The position numbers and the translations under genes are program-made. A stretch of 64,000 nucleotides of DNA from Vogesella urethralis (GTDB lineage: Bacteria; Pseudomonadota; Gammaproteobacteria; Burkholderiales; Chromobacteriaceae): assembly GCF_007644045.2 (NCBI RefSeq), contig NZ_VMDW02000099.1, positions 284,197 to 348,196 of the forward strand, written 5' to 3'. Every line of letters starts with the position of its first letter. The first letter of the stretch is position 1. The notes under the pieces are model-generated. The model did no database searches. It was not told the DNA's origin and saw only the letters and a list, made by a program, of their open reading frames with translations. Positions 18,759 to 28,592 of this stretch are shown in pieces.

Positions 18759-20243
18759 TCAGGCCAGTCGGGCCGGCATGCGGCCATGGGCGTCCAGGGT
18801 GCCTTGCAGCCAGTCGCTGACGGCGTGCAGGGCGGCGTCGGCAAAGCCGTAGGTCAGCAATGCCGGGGCGTTCAGGTCGGCGGCGGCGTAGGGGTTCCAC
18901 AGCGCCAGGTGCAGGTCGGGCTGCCAGCTGGCGGCCTCGCGCGCGCCGTAGCGTTCGCGGGTGGTGGAGGCCAGTACGGTGTAGCGGCCATCCTGTGGCA
19001 GCGTCGCCCAGTCCAGCGCCTCGCGGCGGGCAAAGGTGACCACGTCCAGCTCGAAGGCTTCACCCAGCACGGCGATCAGCCGTTCGGCCGACAGGCCGGC
19101 TTCCGATACGCCGTCGGACGGCGCCTGTTGTTGCACCACCAGGCGCAGCTGGCGCGAGGTTGGCCGCAACGGCTGGCCATGGGCGGTGAGGGCGCGGCGC
19201 CAGGCGTCGGCAAACAGCGCCTCGTCGGCCGCGCGTTGGCTGGCGGGGTAGTCGCGGGTGCGGCTGGGGTGACGGGCCACCAGGGCGTTGACGCGCTGCT
19301 CGGCCTCGGCCAGCCGTGCGCTGCCCAGGCTGCCGTCGCGGACGGCGTCTTCCAGCGCCTGGCGGCTGGCGAGCATTTCGTCGCGGAACTGCAGCACCAG
19401 CGACAGGTCGGCGCCGGCGCGCAGCGCCTGTGCCGTACCGGCGGCCTGGCCCCAGCGCTCGCGGATGGCTTTCATGTTCATGCCGTCGGTGATGGCCACG
19501 CCCTGGTAGCCCCATTGCTGGCGCAGCAGGGTGCCGAGGATGGCCGGCGACAGCGTGGCCGGCCACGCTTCGTCCAGCTGCGGAAACAGGATGTGCGCGC
19601 TCATCAGCGACGCGCTGTGCGGCAGCAGGGCGCGGAACGGCGCCAGCTCGTAGTCGTCCAGCGCGGCGCGCGGTTTGTCCACCACCGGCAGGTCGAGATG
19701 CGAGTCGGTATGGGTGTCGCCGTGGCCGGGGAAGTGCTTGACGCAGCAGGCGATGTTTTCCTGCTGGTGGCCCTGCATCCAGGCGGCGGCCAACCTCACC
19801 GCGCTTTCCGGGTGCTCGCCAAAGCTGCGCTCGCCGATCACCGGGTTTTGCGGGTTGTTGTTCAGGTCCAGCACCGGGCCGTAGTTGAGGTTGATGCCAA
19901 GCGACGCCAGGCCGCGCGCCAGCGCAGCGCCCACGTTGCGCGCCAGCGCCTCGTCGCCCACCGCGCCCAGCGCCATGGCCGACGGCGCTTGCGGCAGGAA
20001 CAGCGTGCGCATCACGGCGCCGCCTTCCTGATCGATGCCGATCAGCACGTCGTCGCCACAGGCGGCGCGCAGCTGCTCTACCAGCGCACGGGTCTGGGCC
20101 GCGTCCTGCACGTTGCGGCGGAACAGGCAGATGGCGCGGATATGGTTGTCGCGCAGGAAGGCTTGGTCGTCGGCGTCCAGCGTGGTGCCGGGCACATCCA
20201 CCATCAGGGCACGGCCGGCGAGGCGGCGCAGGTCTTGGCTCAT
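18759..20243 (-). CDS. nagZ: Beta-N-acetylglucosaminidase NagZ (GH3)
   Basis: Glycoside hydrolase family 3 enzyme of 494 residues without a signal peptide, so cytoplasmic. The NagZ hallmark KHFPGHGDTHTDSH is at residues 169-182 and supplies the His/Asp general acid-base pair; the catalytic Asp is expected in ITDGMNM. It is longer than the roughly 340-residue E. coli enzyme, with a second C-terminal alpha/beta domain as in several two-domain NagZ proteins. It removes non-reducing GlcNAc from GlcNAc-anhydroMurNAc or chitooligosaccharides. It sits inside an ABC operon: its ATG overlaps the permease stop (ATGA), implying that it acts on the imported oligosaccharide. Confidence 0.92.
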   Translation of the reverse strand: MSQDLRRLAGRALMVDVPGTTLDADDQAFLRDNHIRAICLFRRNVQDAAQTRALVEQLRAACGDDVLIGIDQEGGAVMRTLFLPQAPSAMALGAVGDEALARNVGAALARGLASLGINLNYGPVLDLNNNPQNPVIGERSFGEHPESAVRLAAAWMQGHQQENIACCVKHFPGHGDTHTDSHLDLPVVDKPRAALDDYELAPFRALLPHSASLMSAHILFPQLDEAWPATLSPAILGTLLRQQWGYQGVAITDGMNMKAIRERWGQAAGTAQALRAGADLSLVLQFRDEMLASRQALEDAVRDGSLGSARLAEAEQRVNALVARHPSRTRDYPASQRAADEALFADAWRRALTAHGQPLRPTSRQLRLVVQQQAPSDGVSEAGLSAERLIAVLGEAFELDVVTFARREALDWATLPQDGRYTVLASTTRERYGAREAASWQPDLHLALWNPYAAADLNAPALLTYGFADAALHAVSDWLQGTLDAHGRMPARLA

Positions 20244-21118
20244 TTCACAGCTCCGTCAAAGCCGCGCAGGAAGTAGCGCTGGGTAAACAGGAAGACGATC
20301 AGGATGGGCAGCACGGTCAGCACCGCGCCGGCGGCCACCACGCGAATCTTGAAACTGAAGGCGCCGGACAGGTACAGCACGCCCACCGACAGCGGGAACT
20401 TGTCCGGGCTGGCCATCACGATGGACGGCCAGATGTACTGGTTCCACGCCGCCACCATGGTGAGGATGGTGAGCGCTGCCAGCGCCGGGCGCGCCAGCGG
20501 CAGCATGATGTGCCAGAAGATCTGCCATTCGGTGGCGCCGTCCACGCGAGCGGCGTCTACCAGGTCGTTCGGTACCGCCTCGAAAGCCTGCTTCATCAGG
20601 AAGATGCCCACCGCGCCGGCCAGACCGGGCAGCACCACGCCGCTGTAGGTATCGCCCATGCCCAGCTTGGACACGGTGATGAAGTTCACCAGGAAGTTCA
20701 CCTCCGACGGCAGGATCATGGTGGCCAGGATGGCGCCGAACACGATATTGCGGCCCGGAAACTGCATGCGCGCCAGCGGGTAGGCCGCCATGCTGCACAC
20801 GATCAGCGTGCCGGCCACGGTCAGCGCCGAGATGATGATGGAGTTCTTGTAGAAGGCCAGTACGTCGATGGTGTTGAACACCTCGATGAAGTTGTCCAGG
20901 CCCGGGTTTTCCGGCCACATGCGCGGCGGGTAGGTAAACACGTCGCCGCTGGTGGACAGCGCGGTCACCAGCGTCCACCAGAACGGGTACACGGTAATCA
21001 CCGCCAGCAGCACCAGCACCAGGTAGTGCAGGCTGCGGTTGGCCAGCTTGGCCACATTGAGCTGGCGACGGTGCGCCGCCAGCGGCAGGGTCAGGGTCTT
21101 TTCCACGGCGGGCCTCAT
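20240..21118 (-). CDS. Sugar ABC transporter permease (MalG type)
   Basis: About 292 residues, six membrane helices, and the inner-membrane coupling signature for ATPase docking (EAVPNDLVDAARVDGATEWQ). Similar to MalG/LacG family proteins. Start: the ATG at 21118 overlaps the upstream permease stop as ATGA; a longer frame from 21154 would run into that gene. It pairs with the permease at 21115-21984. The overlapping junctions on both sides indicate translational coupling and a fixed stoichiometry. Confidence 0.92.
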   Translation of the reverse strand: MRPAVEKTLTLPLAAHRRQLNVAKLANRSLHYLVLVLLAVITVYPFWWTLVTALSTSGDVFTYPPRMWPENPGLDNFIEVFNTIDVLAFYKNSIIISALTVAGTLIVCSMAAYPLARMQFPGRNIVFGAILATMILPSEVNFLVNFITVSKLGMGDTYSGVVLPGLAGAVGIFLMKQAFEAVPNDLVDAARVDGATEWQIFWHIMLPLARPALAALTILTMVAAWNQYIWPSIVMASPDKFPLSVGVLYLSGAFSFKIRVVAAGAVLTVLPILIVFLFTQRYFLRGFDGAVK

Positions 21119-21984
21119 TTGGAACGCGGTTGCAGGTAGCGGAAGTTCAGCCACGCCAGCGCCACGCAGAACACCGACATCACCAGGCTGGCCGCCAGCG
21201 CGCGGCCGAAGTTCAGCGACTTGATGCCGAACTCGTAGGCGTAGAACAGCGCGGTGTAGGTGGACTGCATCGGGCCGCCCTTGGTCATGATCTGCACTTC
21301 TTCAAAGCACTTCACCGCCGCCAGCATCGACATCACCGAGCACAGCAGGATGGTGGGCATCAGCAGCGGCACGGTGATCTTCCAGAAGCGCTGCCAGGCG
21401 TTGGCGCCGTCCAGTACCGCCGCTTCGTACACGTCTTGCGGCACGCTTTGCAGGCCGGCCAGGTACAGCACCATGTACCAGCCCAGGCCGCGCCAGATGG
21501 TGACGAACATCACCGCAAACAGCGCGATGCGGTCGTCGCTGAGCCAGCCGATCGGTTCGTTGATCACGTGCAGCCAGCGCAGCATGGCGTTCAGCGCGCC
21601 GTCGTCGGTGTACATGAAGTTCCAGATCACGCCGATCACCGACACCGTGGTCACCACCGGCAGGTAGTAGGCGGCGCGGAACAGCTTGATGCCCGGCAGC
21701 TGGTTGTTCACCAGCACCGCCAGCAGGATGGCCAGCACCTGGATGGCAGGCACCACCAGCAGGTACAGCGCCGAGTTCTTCAGCGACGCGATGAACAGCT
21801 CGTCGGCGAACAGCTCGCGGAAGTTATCCAGACCGACCCACACCGGGGCGTCGATCAGGTTGTATTGGGTAAACGCCAGGTAGGAACCGAAGCCCACCGG
21901 CCAGAAAGAAAACGCCATCAACAACAGCAGCGCTGGCGCCAGGAACAGCCAGGCCTGCAGTGTGTTTTTCTTGGAAGCACTCAT
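21115..21984 (-). CDS. Sugar ABC transporter permease (MalF type)
   Basis: About 289 residues with six predicted helices, beginning ASKKNTLQAWLFLAPALLLL and carrying the permease loop QDVYEAAVLDGANAWQRFWKITVPLL that docks on the ATPase. Belongs to the MalF/LacF/UgpA class. The ATG at 21984 fits this N-terminus. It is separated from the binding-protein gene by 138 bases containing a hairpin, and overlaps the next permease by four bases. It forms the membrane channel with that partner. Confidence 0.92.
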   Translation of the reverse strand: MSASKKNTLQAWLFLAPALLLLMAFSFWPVGFGSYLAFTQYNLIDAPVWVGLDNFRELFADELFIASLKNSALYLLVVPAIQVLAILLAVLVNNQLPGIKLFRAAYYLPVVTTVSVIGVIWNFMYTDDGALNAMLRWLHVINEPIGWLSDDRIALFAVMFVTIWRGLGWYMVLYLAGLQSVPQDVYEAAVLDGANAWQRFWKITVPLLMPTILLCSVMSMLAAVKCFEEVQIMTKGGPMQSTYTALFYAYEFGIKSLNFGRALAASLVMSVFCVALAWLNFRYLQPRSK

Positions 21985-22044
21985 ACTCACCGCACTTTGC
22001 AAACTTGATCCGATACCCGTTGGCCGCAGGCAAAGCCTGGCCAC

Positions 22045-22072
22045 CCCTGCCTGCGCCAGGGCACAGGCAGGG
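22045..22072 (-). terminator. Intercistronic hairpin between binding protein and permease
   Basis: CCCTGCCTG (22045-22053) pairs with CAGGCAGGG (22064-22072) around a ten-base loop; there is no T tract. In sugar ABC operons such hairpins protect or partly terminate the abundant binding-protein transcript, as in malE-malF. A TTGGCCGC repeat lies next to it at 22020. Confidence 0.6.
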
Positions 22073-22122
22073 CGGGGGCGTGGTGCTGCTACCGGGGTAG
22101 CAGCCCGACGGTCACACGGGCA

Positions 22123-23376
22123 TTACAGCTTGCTGTTCCAGAAGGCTGCGGCTTCGTCCAGCGCGGCTTTCGGGTCCTTGCGGCCGGTAACGGCTTGCTC
22201 GACAGCTGCGGCCAGCTTGTTGGACAGCACTTCCGGGTCCTTCACGCCGGACAGGAAGATGGTGCGGGTGCTATCCAGGCTGGACGCAGCCACCGCTACC
22301 GCCTGTTCCACCGCGCCGCCTGGGGCCGCTACGGTCTGGAAGTGCGGGTCTTTGGCCGCTTTGCCGCTGGTCGGCAGGGTGCCGGCCAGTTTGGAGAACG
22401 CCAGCTGGTTGGCGTCGTTGGTCAGGTAGTTGGCAAACTTGCCCACTTCCGGCAGCAGCGCCTTGTCCACGTTCTTCGCTACCGCGAAGTTGAACATCCA
22501 GCCGCCGGAGGCAATGCCGGTCGGGCCCACCGGGGCAGCCGCCACGGCGGTGGACTTGTACAGCACCGGCGCTTCGTCACGGATGCGGGTCAGCGAGGTG
22601 GGGGTGGAAACCAGCATCGCCATCTTGCCGGCGTTGTAGGCCTGCATCTGCACCTGGAAGTTGTCCTGGGCGAACAGGTTGTCTTTCAGCAGCGCGCCGG
22701 CTTTGTAGGCGTCGGCCAGCTTTTTCATCATCGCCACGTGCGCCGGGCTGTTGAATACCGCCTTGCCGCCTTTCACCACGTCCAGGCCGTTCTGGATCAG
22801 GAAGCCTTCGATCTTGGTGGGGCCCAGGGTGGGTGCAAAGCCGGCCACGCCGGTTTTGGCCTTGATGGCTTTGGAGAACGACAGCTGCTCGTCAAACGTC
22901 TTCGGCGCGGCTTTCAGGCCGGCGCGGGCGAACAGGTCCTTGTTGTAGGCAATCACGTTGGCGCCGTTGTAGTGCGGGAAGGCGTAGGTCTTGCCTTCGA
23001 AGGTCACGTCAGCCAGCGCGCCTTTCACGAACTGCGACTTGTTGATGATGGCGTCTACCGGCTGGATCAGGCCGTCCTGCTTGTAGTCGTACGCCCAAGG
23101 CACGTTCAGGTTCACCAGTGCCGGCGGTTTGCCCGCGCCCACGGCGGCGGTGAACTTGGCCTGGATCACGTCCCACGGGTAATCGGTCCACTTCACTTCC
23201 ACGCCCGGGTTCTGCGCGTTGTACTTGCTCACCAGGTCCTTGAAGTAGCCGTCAAATTTGGGCGACAGGCTCATGGTCCACACTTCGATCACCGGCTTGT
23301 CGGCGGCAAAGGCACCAAAAGAGGCAGTCAGGCCAACGGCCAGCAGCGTGGCGCTGGCGATAGATTTCAGTTTCAT
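22123..23376 (-). CDS. Sugar ABC transporter substrate-binding protein (family 1)
   Basis: Periplasmic binding protein of about 417 residues: signal peptide MKLKSIASATLLAVGLTASFGAFA cleaved before ADKPVIEVW, then a family-1 (MalE/UgpB type) fold with KWTDYPWDVIQAKF and AFPHYNGANVIAYNKDLFARAGL. It collects the oligosaccharide in the periplasm for the two permeases downstream. The inferred substrate is a GlcNAc-containing sugar, because nagZ lies in the same operon. The start at 23376 matches the signal peptide; the ribosome-binding site is only moderate. It is the first gene of the operon. Confidence 0.9.
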   Translation of the reverse strand: MKLKSIASATLLAVGLTASFGAFAADKPVIEVWTMSLSPKFDGYFKDLVSKYNAQNPGVEVKWTDYPWDVIQAKFTAAVGAGKPPALVNLNVPWAYDYKQDGLIQPVDAIINKSQFVKGALADVTFEGKTYAFPHYNGANVIAYNKDLFARAGLKAAPKTFDEQLSFSKAIKAKTGVAGFAPTLGPTKIEGFLIQNGLDVVKGGKAVFNSPAHVAMMKKLADAYKAGALLKDNLFAQDNFQVQMQAYNAGKMAMLVSTPTSLTRIRDEAPVLYKSTAVAAAPVGPTGIASGGWMFNFAVAKNVDKALLPEVGKFANYLTNDANQLAFSKLAGTLPTSGKAAKDPHFQTVAAPGGAVEQAVAVAASSLDSTRTIFLSGVKDPEVLSNKLAAAVEQAVTGRKDPKAALDEAAAFWNSKL

Positions 23377-23526
23377 GCTGGGACTCTCGCGTAGGTTGTG
23401 TTGTGCTGGCGTGGGCGGCCGCGGCAGGGCCGGCTTGCGCCTGTGTGCTACCGGTTGGCAGCACACGCTTTCCGTGTTTGGCCGTGGCGTTGGCGGGTTG
23501 TTGTAATGCCTTGTGACCGCGGCGAA

Positions 23527-23563
23527 GCCAATCTAATACCAGCGAAATACCAGAGCAATACCA
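23527..23563. promoter_or_regulatory. Four CCA/ACCA boxes phased at 11 bp
   Basis: GCCA at 23527, then ACCA at 23538, 23549 and 23560, each exactly 11 bases apart; the last three are preceded by AAT (AATACCA). One-turn spacing puts all boxes on the same face of the helix, as in arrays bound cooperatively by a regulator. They lie about 150 bases upstream of the binding-protein start. Confidence 0.6.
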
Positions 23564-23622
23564 ATGTGAAACCTTTTGCCAATGTTGCAGTGCGACTACA
23601 TCAAAAATGCAACAGAAGCTTA

Positions 23623-23638
23623 TTGGAATCGATACCAA
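23623..23638. promoter_or_regulatory. Palindromic operator candidate
   Basis: TTGGAATCGATACCAA is a 16-base near-palindrome centred on ATCGAT, with outer TTGG and CCAA half-sites. Its size and shape resemble LacI- or GntR-family operators of sugar operons. No regulator gene is adjacent. Confidence 0.5.
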
Positions 23639-23807
23639 ACTGCTAAAAATCAGCATTTTAGTAACGGGCGTTATTATTTTGCCGTTTCCGATTTTCAAGC
23701 ATTATTCTGGCGTTTTTTCAGTATTTTTGCGCACGTATATGCCATAAAGGCGAATGGCTAACACGTGCTCAGCTTGTGCTGCGCTGCGAAAGAAAAAGCA
23801 GGAAATG

Positions 23808-23880
23808 CCCGTCAGTACTGGTCTGTATTGGTATGCCAGCTGGTGTTGCACTGGTATGGCCAGCAGGCTGGCTGACGGGC
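23808..23880. promoter_or_regulatory. TGGT boxes at 10-12 bp spacing inside an inverted repeat
   Basis: TGGT occurs at 23819, 23829, 23841 and 23852, the opposite orientation of the ACCA set 260 bases away. The block is enclosed by GCCCGTCAG (23808-23816) and CTGACGGGC (23872-23880). It may be a second operator facing the KAP gene, or part of a looped complex with the first set. Confidence 0.5.
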
Positions 23881-23968
23881 AAAGGTTGGCCGCACGGCTA
23901 GCGTGGGCAGGCGAGAGTAGAGATCACGCCCATGGCATACTGGGCGCCTGCCCGATAGGTAAAACGCC

Positions 23969-26032
23969 ATGACCGATACTGCTACTGATTTGCCCAAGCT
24001 ACTAACTGACGCGCCAGCCAAAGCCGAAGAGGACCTGCTGGGCTTCCAGCCGCACGCTGACAGGTTGGCTGATCTGATCCTGAAACAGATTCCGAACAAA
24101 GCCAGCTTTGTCATCGGCATCGAAGGCGAATGGGGCGAGGGCAAGTCCAGCTTCATTAACCTGCTGAAAGACGCCTTTCCTACTGACGATACGCGGCCAA
24201 CCATCGTCGATTTCAACCCGTGGTGGTTTGAAGGCTCGGACCAGTTGCTGCGGCATTTCTTTGATGAGCTATTGGGGCAGATCGACCGCTCCGGTCGCTG
24301 GACGGCACCCGCCCGCAAGTTCATGCGCGGGCTTGCCGGCCTACTGGATGGAGGGGGTAAAGCGGCTCAACTAGTATCAGATCCTGGCGTGATAGCCGCA
24401 GGTAAGACGGCCGAAAAGGCTGGAGGACTTCTGAAGAAGTTGGGCGGTGAAAAGACCAGGTCGGCCCAAGTATTGAAAGCCAGCTCTAAGCACGTGCTGG
24501 AAGCGCAACGCTTTAAAACCGTCGTCTTCATCGATGACCTCGACCGCTTGCCAGCGAGAGAGATTGTCGAGCTGTTCCGCGTCATCAAGGCGGTGGCCGA
24601 CCTGCCCAATATCGTCTACGTCATCGCCTACGACCGCGCCATCGTGGCGTCGGCGCTCGATGAGATTCATCCCGGAAGAGGTGGCGAGGCATATCTGGAG
24701 AAAATCGTGCAGCTGCCGTACCGCTTGCCGAAGCCGACCGAAGAGAAACTGGAGAGTTACAACAAAAATGCCTTGTTTGGCAGTGGTGCAGTGTCTGCTG
24801 TCGTGCCAGAGAAGCTTGAAGCTGAAATGTCGTTCCGCTACATCAGCCAAGCTTTTTTGAAGCTACCGAGAGATGTAAAGCGCTTGCAGGGTAGCCTGTG
24901 CGCGTTTGGCCTTGTTCCCGAAACCATTCGCATGGATCCGCTGGATTTCATGTTTCTGGAAGCTCTAAGGATCAAAGAGCATGTGCTGTGGCTGCAATTG
25001 ACAAGTGCAATGCTGGAAGCACATTCGTATATGAACGTTGCGGAGGGTACCGAGAAGCGGGATGTTGCGCGCAAGGATTGGTTGCGGAAAAGATTGCCAG
25101 CCCTTATTGGGGCCGAAGTGCCAGTTGCGGATGCAATCAGATTTTTCACGGGATGGGTACTGGACGGTAATGCTGATATCTGTCGGGATCAGTCGGCACA
25201 AAGGCTCAGTAGGTTGAGTACTACCGTGCATCTTGTTCAAGGTTCACATGATTGGCAGGTAGAAATTGATGTGCTGCTGGATATGGTTCGTGCCTATTTA
25301 CAGCAACAGCAAGATAAAAAGCAGTTTAGCAATGAAAAAATCAGACGCTACTTAATGGCAGGATCTGTATCTGAGCTTGCCATGGCCCAGCCAGGTCATC
25401 TATCAGGGCGATTCCTTTATGGGGCTGAAAACTTTCTGAATCATGGACAGCTTGCTGAGTTTGATTATGAACGCCATTTACGGGTTGTGGCGATGGCCCT
25501 GGAGCAGGAAATTCATGTCAATCACCAGATGGAGCCCAGCTATTGGCTAAGGTTGCTTTACCGTCATGTGAGTTTGACGAGACACCTACCAGAAATTCAA
25601 CAATTCCAACCTTTGGCATTCATCGAAAAATTGCTTGCCGGTGGTGCTCCGTTATTGATTACGTGGCTAACCTTTAGCAGTTATACAGACTGGCATGTGT
25701 ACAGGGAGCGAGTGATTGCTCATCATCTGATGCATGGATTGGCAGATTTACTGATTTTGCCAGACCCAGTGGTTGTCGCTTCTGTTCTGAAAGGCATGGG
25801 TGATACAGATCAGGAAGAGCAGCAGCTGTGGAATGCGCGATTACCTTCTTGTCTTGATGAGGATGCATCCAGCGCATTGCAGAGAATATTTGAAGTGCAG
25901 GGCAGTAGAGCCATGCTAGAGAGTTGTTGGCTGACTGCTTGCCCGCCCTTTGTTGCCTTGGTCCGCCAACTCCCACGTCCTGAAAGTGGCCCGGTGCCCT
26001 GGGACGCTTTCCTGCAAAAAGCCACCGTCTAA
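23969..26032 (+). CDS. KAP-family P-loop NTPase, orphan
   Basis: 687 residues of the KAP family. Walker [10 protein letters not shown] is at about residues 54-62 and Walker [11 protein letters not shown] at about 184-194, with the family's [12 protein letters not shown] motif between them. The long C-terminal region (about 300-687) has no recognised domain. KAP proteins include PifA, the F-plasmid protein that excludes phage T7, and QatA of the Qat defence system, so a phage-exclusion role is plausible but unproven. Clear membrane helices, seen in many KAP proteins, are not obvious here. The second half is markedly less GC-rich than flanking core genes, and no partner gene is present: proS follows at once. 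These facts suggest horizontal acquisition. Confidence 0.88.
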   Translation: MTDTATDLPKLLTDAPAKAEEDLLGFQPHADRLADLILKQIPNKASFVIGIEGEWGEGKSSFINLLKDAFPTDDTRPTIVDFNPWWFEGSDQLLRHFFDELLGQIDRSGRWTAPARKFMRGLAGLLDGGGKAAQLVSDPGVIAAGKTAEKAGGLLKKLGGEKTRSAQVLKASSKHVLEAQRFKTVVFIDDLDRLPAREIVELFRVIKAVADLPNIVYVIAYDRAIVASALDEIHPGRGGEAYLEKIVQLPYRLPKPTEEKLESYNKNALFGSGAVSAVVPEKLEAEMSFRYISQAFLKLPRDVKRLQGSLCAFGLVPETIRMDPLDFMFLEALRIKEHVLWLQLTSAMLEAHSYMNVAEGTEKRDVARKDWLRKRLPALIGAEVPVADAIRFFTGWVLDGNADICRDQSAQRLSRLSTTVHLVQGSHDWQVEIDVLLDMVRAYLQQQQDKKQFSNEKIRRYLMAGSVSELAMAQPGHLSGRFLYGAENFLNHGQLAEFDYERHLRVVAMALEQEIHVNHQMEPSYWLRLLYRHVSLTRHLPEIQQFQPLAFIEKLLAGGAPLLITWLTFSSYTDWHVYRERVIAHHLMHGLADLLILPDPVVVASVLKGMGDTDQEEQQLWNARLPSCLDEDASSALQRIFEVQGSRAMLESCWLTACPPFVALVRQLPRPESGPVPWDAFLQKATV

Positions 26033-26042
26033 ACTGCACCAA

Positions 26043-26063
26043 GGGGCGGTCGCCGGCCGCCCC
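26043..26063 (+). terminator. GC-rich hairpin after the KAP gene
   Basis: GGGGCGG pairs with CCGCCCC around a seven-base loop, 11 bases after the KAP stop. It is followed by a TGCGGCCAACC repeat at 26066 rather than a clean T run, so termination may be partial. Confidence 0.5.
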
Positions 26064-26142
26064 GTTGCGGCCAACCTTCCCCCCGCCCGCTGCTACCCGC
26101 TACAATCAACGCCATTTCGCAGAATTTCCAAGGAACCCGCTC

Positions 26143-27849
26143 ATGCGTGCCTCGCAGTTTTTCATCTCTACCCAGAAAGAAGCCCCCGCCGACGCGGACA
26201 TCGTCAGCCAGAAGCTGATGCTGCGTGCCGGCTTTATCCGCAAGGTTGCCGCCGGTGTGTACAACTGGATGCCGATGGGCCTGCGCAGCCTGAAGAAGGT
26301 GGAAAACATCGTGCGCGAAGAGATGAACCGCGCGGGTGCCATCGAGCTGGTGATGCCGGTGGTGCAGCCGGCCGGCCTGTGGCAGGAAACCGGCCGTTTC
26401 GACGGCATGGGCGCCGAGCTGCTGCGCTTTAAAGACCGCCACGACCGCGACTTCGTCATTCAGCCCACTTCCGAAGAAGTGGTGACCGACATCGCCCGCG
26501 CCGAGCTGCGCAGCTACCGCGCGCTGCCGAAAAACTTCTACCAGATCCAGACCAAGTTCCGCGACGAGCGCCGCCCGCGCTTTGGCGTGATGCGTGGCCG
26601 CGAATTCACCATGAAGGACGCGTACTCGTTTGACCGCACCGCCGAAGACGCCGGCAAGAGCTACGACAACATGTTCGCCGCCTACTGCCGCATCTTCGAC
26701 CGTCTGGGCCTGACTTACCGTGCGGTGGCGGCCGATACCGGCGCCATCGGTGGCGACCGCTCGCACGAATTCCAGGTGATTGCCGAAACTGGCGAAGACG
26801 CCATCGTGTACTGCCCGGACAGCGATTACGCGGCCAACATCGAGCTGGCCGAAGCGCTGGCCCCGGCCGGCGAGCGCGCTGCTCCCGCTGCCGAGCTGGC
26901 CAAGGTACACACTCCGGGCGTGAAGACCATTGCCGACCTGGTGAGCTTCCTGAACGTGGACATCACCCGCACTGTGAAGGCGGTGGTGGTGGAAGGCGAA
27001 GAAGGCGACGCCGTGCTGATGCTGGTACGTGGCGACCACGAGCTGAACGAAGTGAAGGCCGAAAAAGTGGCCGGCATCAAGAAGCCGTTGACCATGGCCA
27101 GCCCAGCGCTGATCAAGGACGCCTTTGGCGCCAACCCGGGCTCGCTGGGCCCGGTGGGCTTCAAGGGCCGCGTGGTAGCCGACCGTACCGTGGCCAAGAT
27201 GGCCGACTTCGTGATCGGCGCCAACGAAGACCACTACCACTACACCGGTGCCAACTTCGTGCGCGATTGCGCCGAGCCGGAAGTGGCCGACATCCGCAAC
27301 GTGGTGGTGGGTGACCCGTCGCCGTGCGGCAAGGGCGTGCTGGCCATCCAGCGCGGTATCGAGGTGGGCCACGTGTTCTACCTGGGCACCAAGTACTCCA
27401 AGGCCATGGACGCCACCTTCCTGGACGAAGACGGCAAGCCGAAGCACTTCGAGATGGGCTGCTACGGTATCGGCGTCAGCCGCATCCTGGGCGCCGCCAT
27501 CGAGCAGAACTTCGACGACAAGGGCATGATCTGGCCGGACGCCATCGCGCCGTTTACCGTGGTGGTGTGCCCGGTGGGCTACGACCGCTCCGAAGGCGTG
27601 AAAGCGGCGGCCGACGCGCTGTACGCCGGCCTGCAGGCCAAGGGCGTGGACGTGATCATCGACGACCGTGGCGAGCGCCCGGGCGCGATGTTTGCCGACT
27701 GGGAGCTGATCGGCGCGCCGCACCGCATCACCATCGGCGACCGTGGCCTGAAAGAAGGCAAGGTGGAGTACCAGCACCGTCGCGATAGCGAAGCCACTGC
27801 GGTGGCGCCGGACGCCATCCTGGACTTCGTGCTGGCCAAGCTGGCCTGA
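26143..27849 (+). CDS. proS: Prolyl-tRNA synthetase
   Basis: Class II aminoacyl-tRNA synthetase of 568 residues, the usual length for the bacterial type with an editing insertion. Motif 2 region includes [25 protein letters not shown], the insertion domain spans about residues 225-400, and motif 3 lies in [15 protein letters not shown]; the C-terminal anticodon-binding domain includes [14 protein letters not shown]. It charges tRNA-Pro in the cytoplasm. AAGGAA at 26130-26135 sets the ATG at 26143. TACAAT at 26101-26106 is a candidate -10. The gene for a lytic transglycosylase follows after 8 bases. Confidence 0.96.
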   Translation: MRASQFFISTQKEAPADADIVSQKLMLRAGFIRKVAAGVYNWMPMGLRSLKKVENIVREEMNRAGAIELVMPVVQPAGLWQETGRFDGMGAELLRFKDRHDRDFVIQPTSEEVVTDIARAELRSYRALPKNFYQIQTKFRDERRPRFGVMRGREFTMKDAYSFDRTAEDAGKSYDNMFAAYCRIFDRLGLTYRAVAADTGAIGGDRSHEFQVIAETGEDAIVYCPDSDYAANIELAEALAPAGERAAPAAELAKVHTPGVKTIADLVSFLNVDITRTVKAVVVEGEEGDAVLMLVRGDHELNEVKAEKVAGIKKPLTMASPALIKDAFGANPGSLGPVGFKGRVVADRTVAKMADFVIGANEDHYHYTGANFVRDCAEPEVADIRNVVVGDPSPCGKGVLAIQRGIEVGHVFYLGTKYSKAMDATFLDEDGKPKHFEMGCYGIGVSRILGAAIEQNFDDKGMIWPDAIAPFTVVVCPVGYDRSEGVKAAADALYAGLQAKGVDVIIDDRGERPGAMFADWELIGAPHRITIGDRGLKEGKVEYQHRRDSEATAVAPDAILDFVLAKLA

Positions 27850-27857
27850 TTGCGGCC

Positions 27858-28499
27858 ATGACCCCGCTGCGACTTGCCCTGCCGCTGTTGCTGGCCGCCC
27901 TGCTGGCGGCGGCACCGGCGTGGGCGGGCGCGCAGCGCGAGGAGGCGCTGGCGGCCAACGTGGCCAGCGCCATGTCGCGCAGCATTGCCGACGTGAATGC
28001 GCCGCGGCTGGTGTTTGAAGACCCGCGCGAAGGCCCGCTGTGGCTGGCCGAGATGTCGCGCCGGCTGCAAAAGCGCATTCCCGACCAGTGGATGCGCGAG
28101 CGGCTGCTAACCGCCATCCATTACGAGGCCACCCGCGCCGGGCTGGACCCGCAGATGGTGCTGGGGCTGATCCAGGTGGAAAGCGGTTTCAAGAAATATG
28201 CCATTTCGCCGGTGGGCGCGCGCGGCCTGATGCAGGTGATGCCGTTCTGGGTGCGCAGCATCGGCACGCCAGACCACAACCTGTTCGACCTCACCACCAA
28301 TCTGCGTTACGGCTGCACCATTTTGCGGCATTACCTGGATATCGAACGCGGCAACCTGTTCCGTGCGTTGGGCCGCTACAACGGCAGCCTGGGTCGCGCC
28401 GAGTACCCCAATCTGGTGGTGGGCGCCTGGAAGGCCAACTGGCAATGGCAGCCGCCCGCCGGCCTCAACCGTACCGCCTGGCAGCCTGCCCGGCGCTGA
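27858..28499 (+). CDS. Lytic transglycosylase (SLT/GH23 domain)
   Basis: 213 residues with an N-terminal signal peptide (LALPLLLAALLAAAPAWA) and a soluble lytic transglycosylase domain from about residue 85. The catalytic Glu is in GLIQVESGFKKYAISPVGARGLMQVMPFW, the hallmark of GH23 enzymes, followed by NLRYGCTILRHYL and the ALGRYNGS motif. It cleaves peptidoglycan glycan strands in the periplasm, producing 1,6-anhydromuropeptides of the kind processed by NagZ and AmpD. It is probably co-transcribed with proS (8-base gap). Confidence 0.9.
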   Translation: MTPLRLALPLLLAALLAAAPAWAGAQREEALAANVASAMSRSIADVNAPRLVFEDPREGPLWLAEMSRRLQKRIPDQWMRERLLTAIHYEATRAGLDPQMVLGLIQVESGFKKYAISPVGARGLMQVMPFWVRSIGTPDHNLFDLTTNLRYGCTILRHYLDIERGNLFRALGRYNGSLGRAEYPNLVVGAWKANWQWQPPAGLNRTAWQPARR

Positions 28500-28545
28500 G
28501 TGGCAAATGTTGGCCGCAGTGGGCCGCTTTTGCTACTGCAAAAAC

Positions 28546-28569
28546 AAAAACCGCCCGAGGGCGGTTTTT
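28546..28569 (+). terminator. Rho-independent terminator after the proS operon
   Basis: AAAAACCGCCC and GGGCGGTTTTT pair around a GA loop and run into TTTTTT. The symmetric A run also makes it usable for the convergent RDD gene. Confidence 0.88.
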
Positions 28570-28592
28570 TCATGCGTGGCGGGTAAGGGCAC

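Larger units (their letters stand above)
23377..23968. other. 592-bp regulatory spacer between the amino-sugar operon and the KAP gene
   Basis: AT-rich for this genome, especially 23590-23760. It holds no gene I can support. It contains the phased ACCA repeats, a 16-base palindrome and the phased TGGT repeats listed separately, plus one TTGGCCGC repeat at 23886. The promoters of the divergent operon and of the KAP gene must lie here. Confidence 0.7.

Noticed and set aside
26029..27915. Minus-strand open frame opposite proS
   Set aside because: Antisense of a highly conserved gene; the translation is His/Val/Ala-rich and shows no family features.
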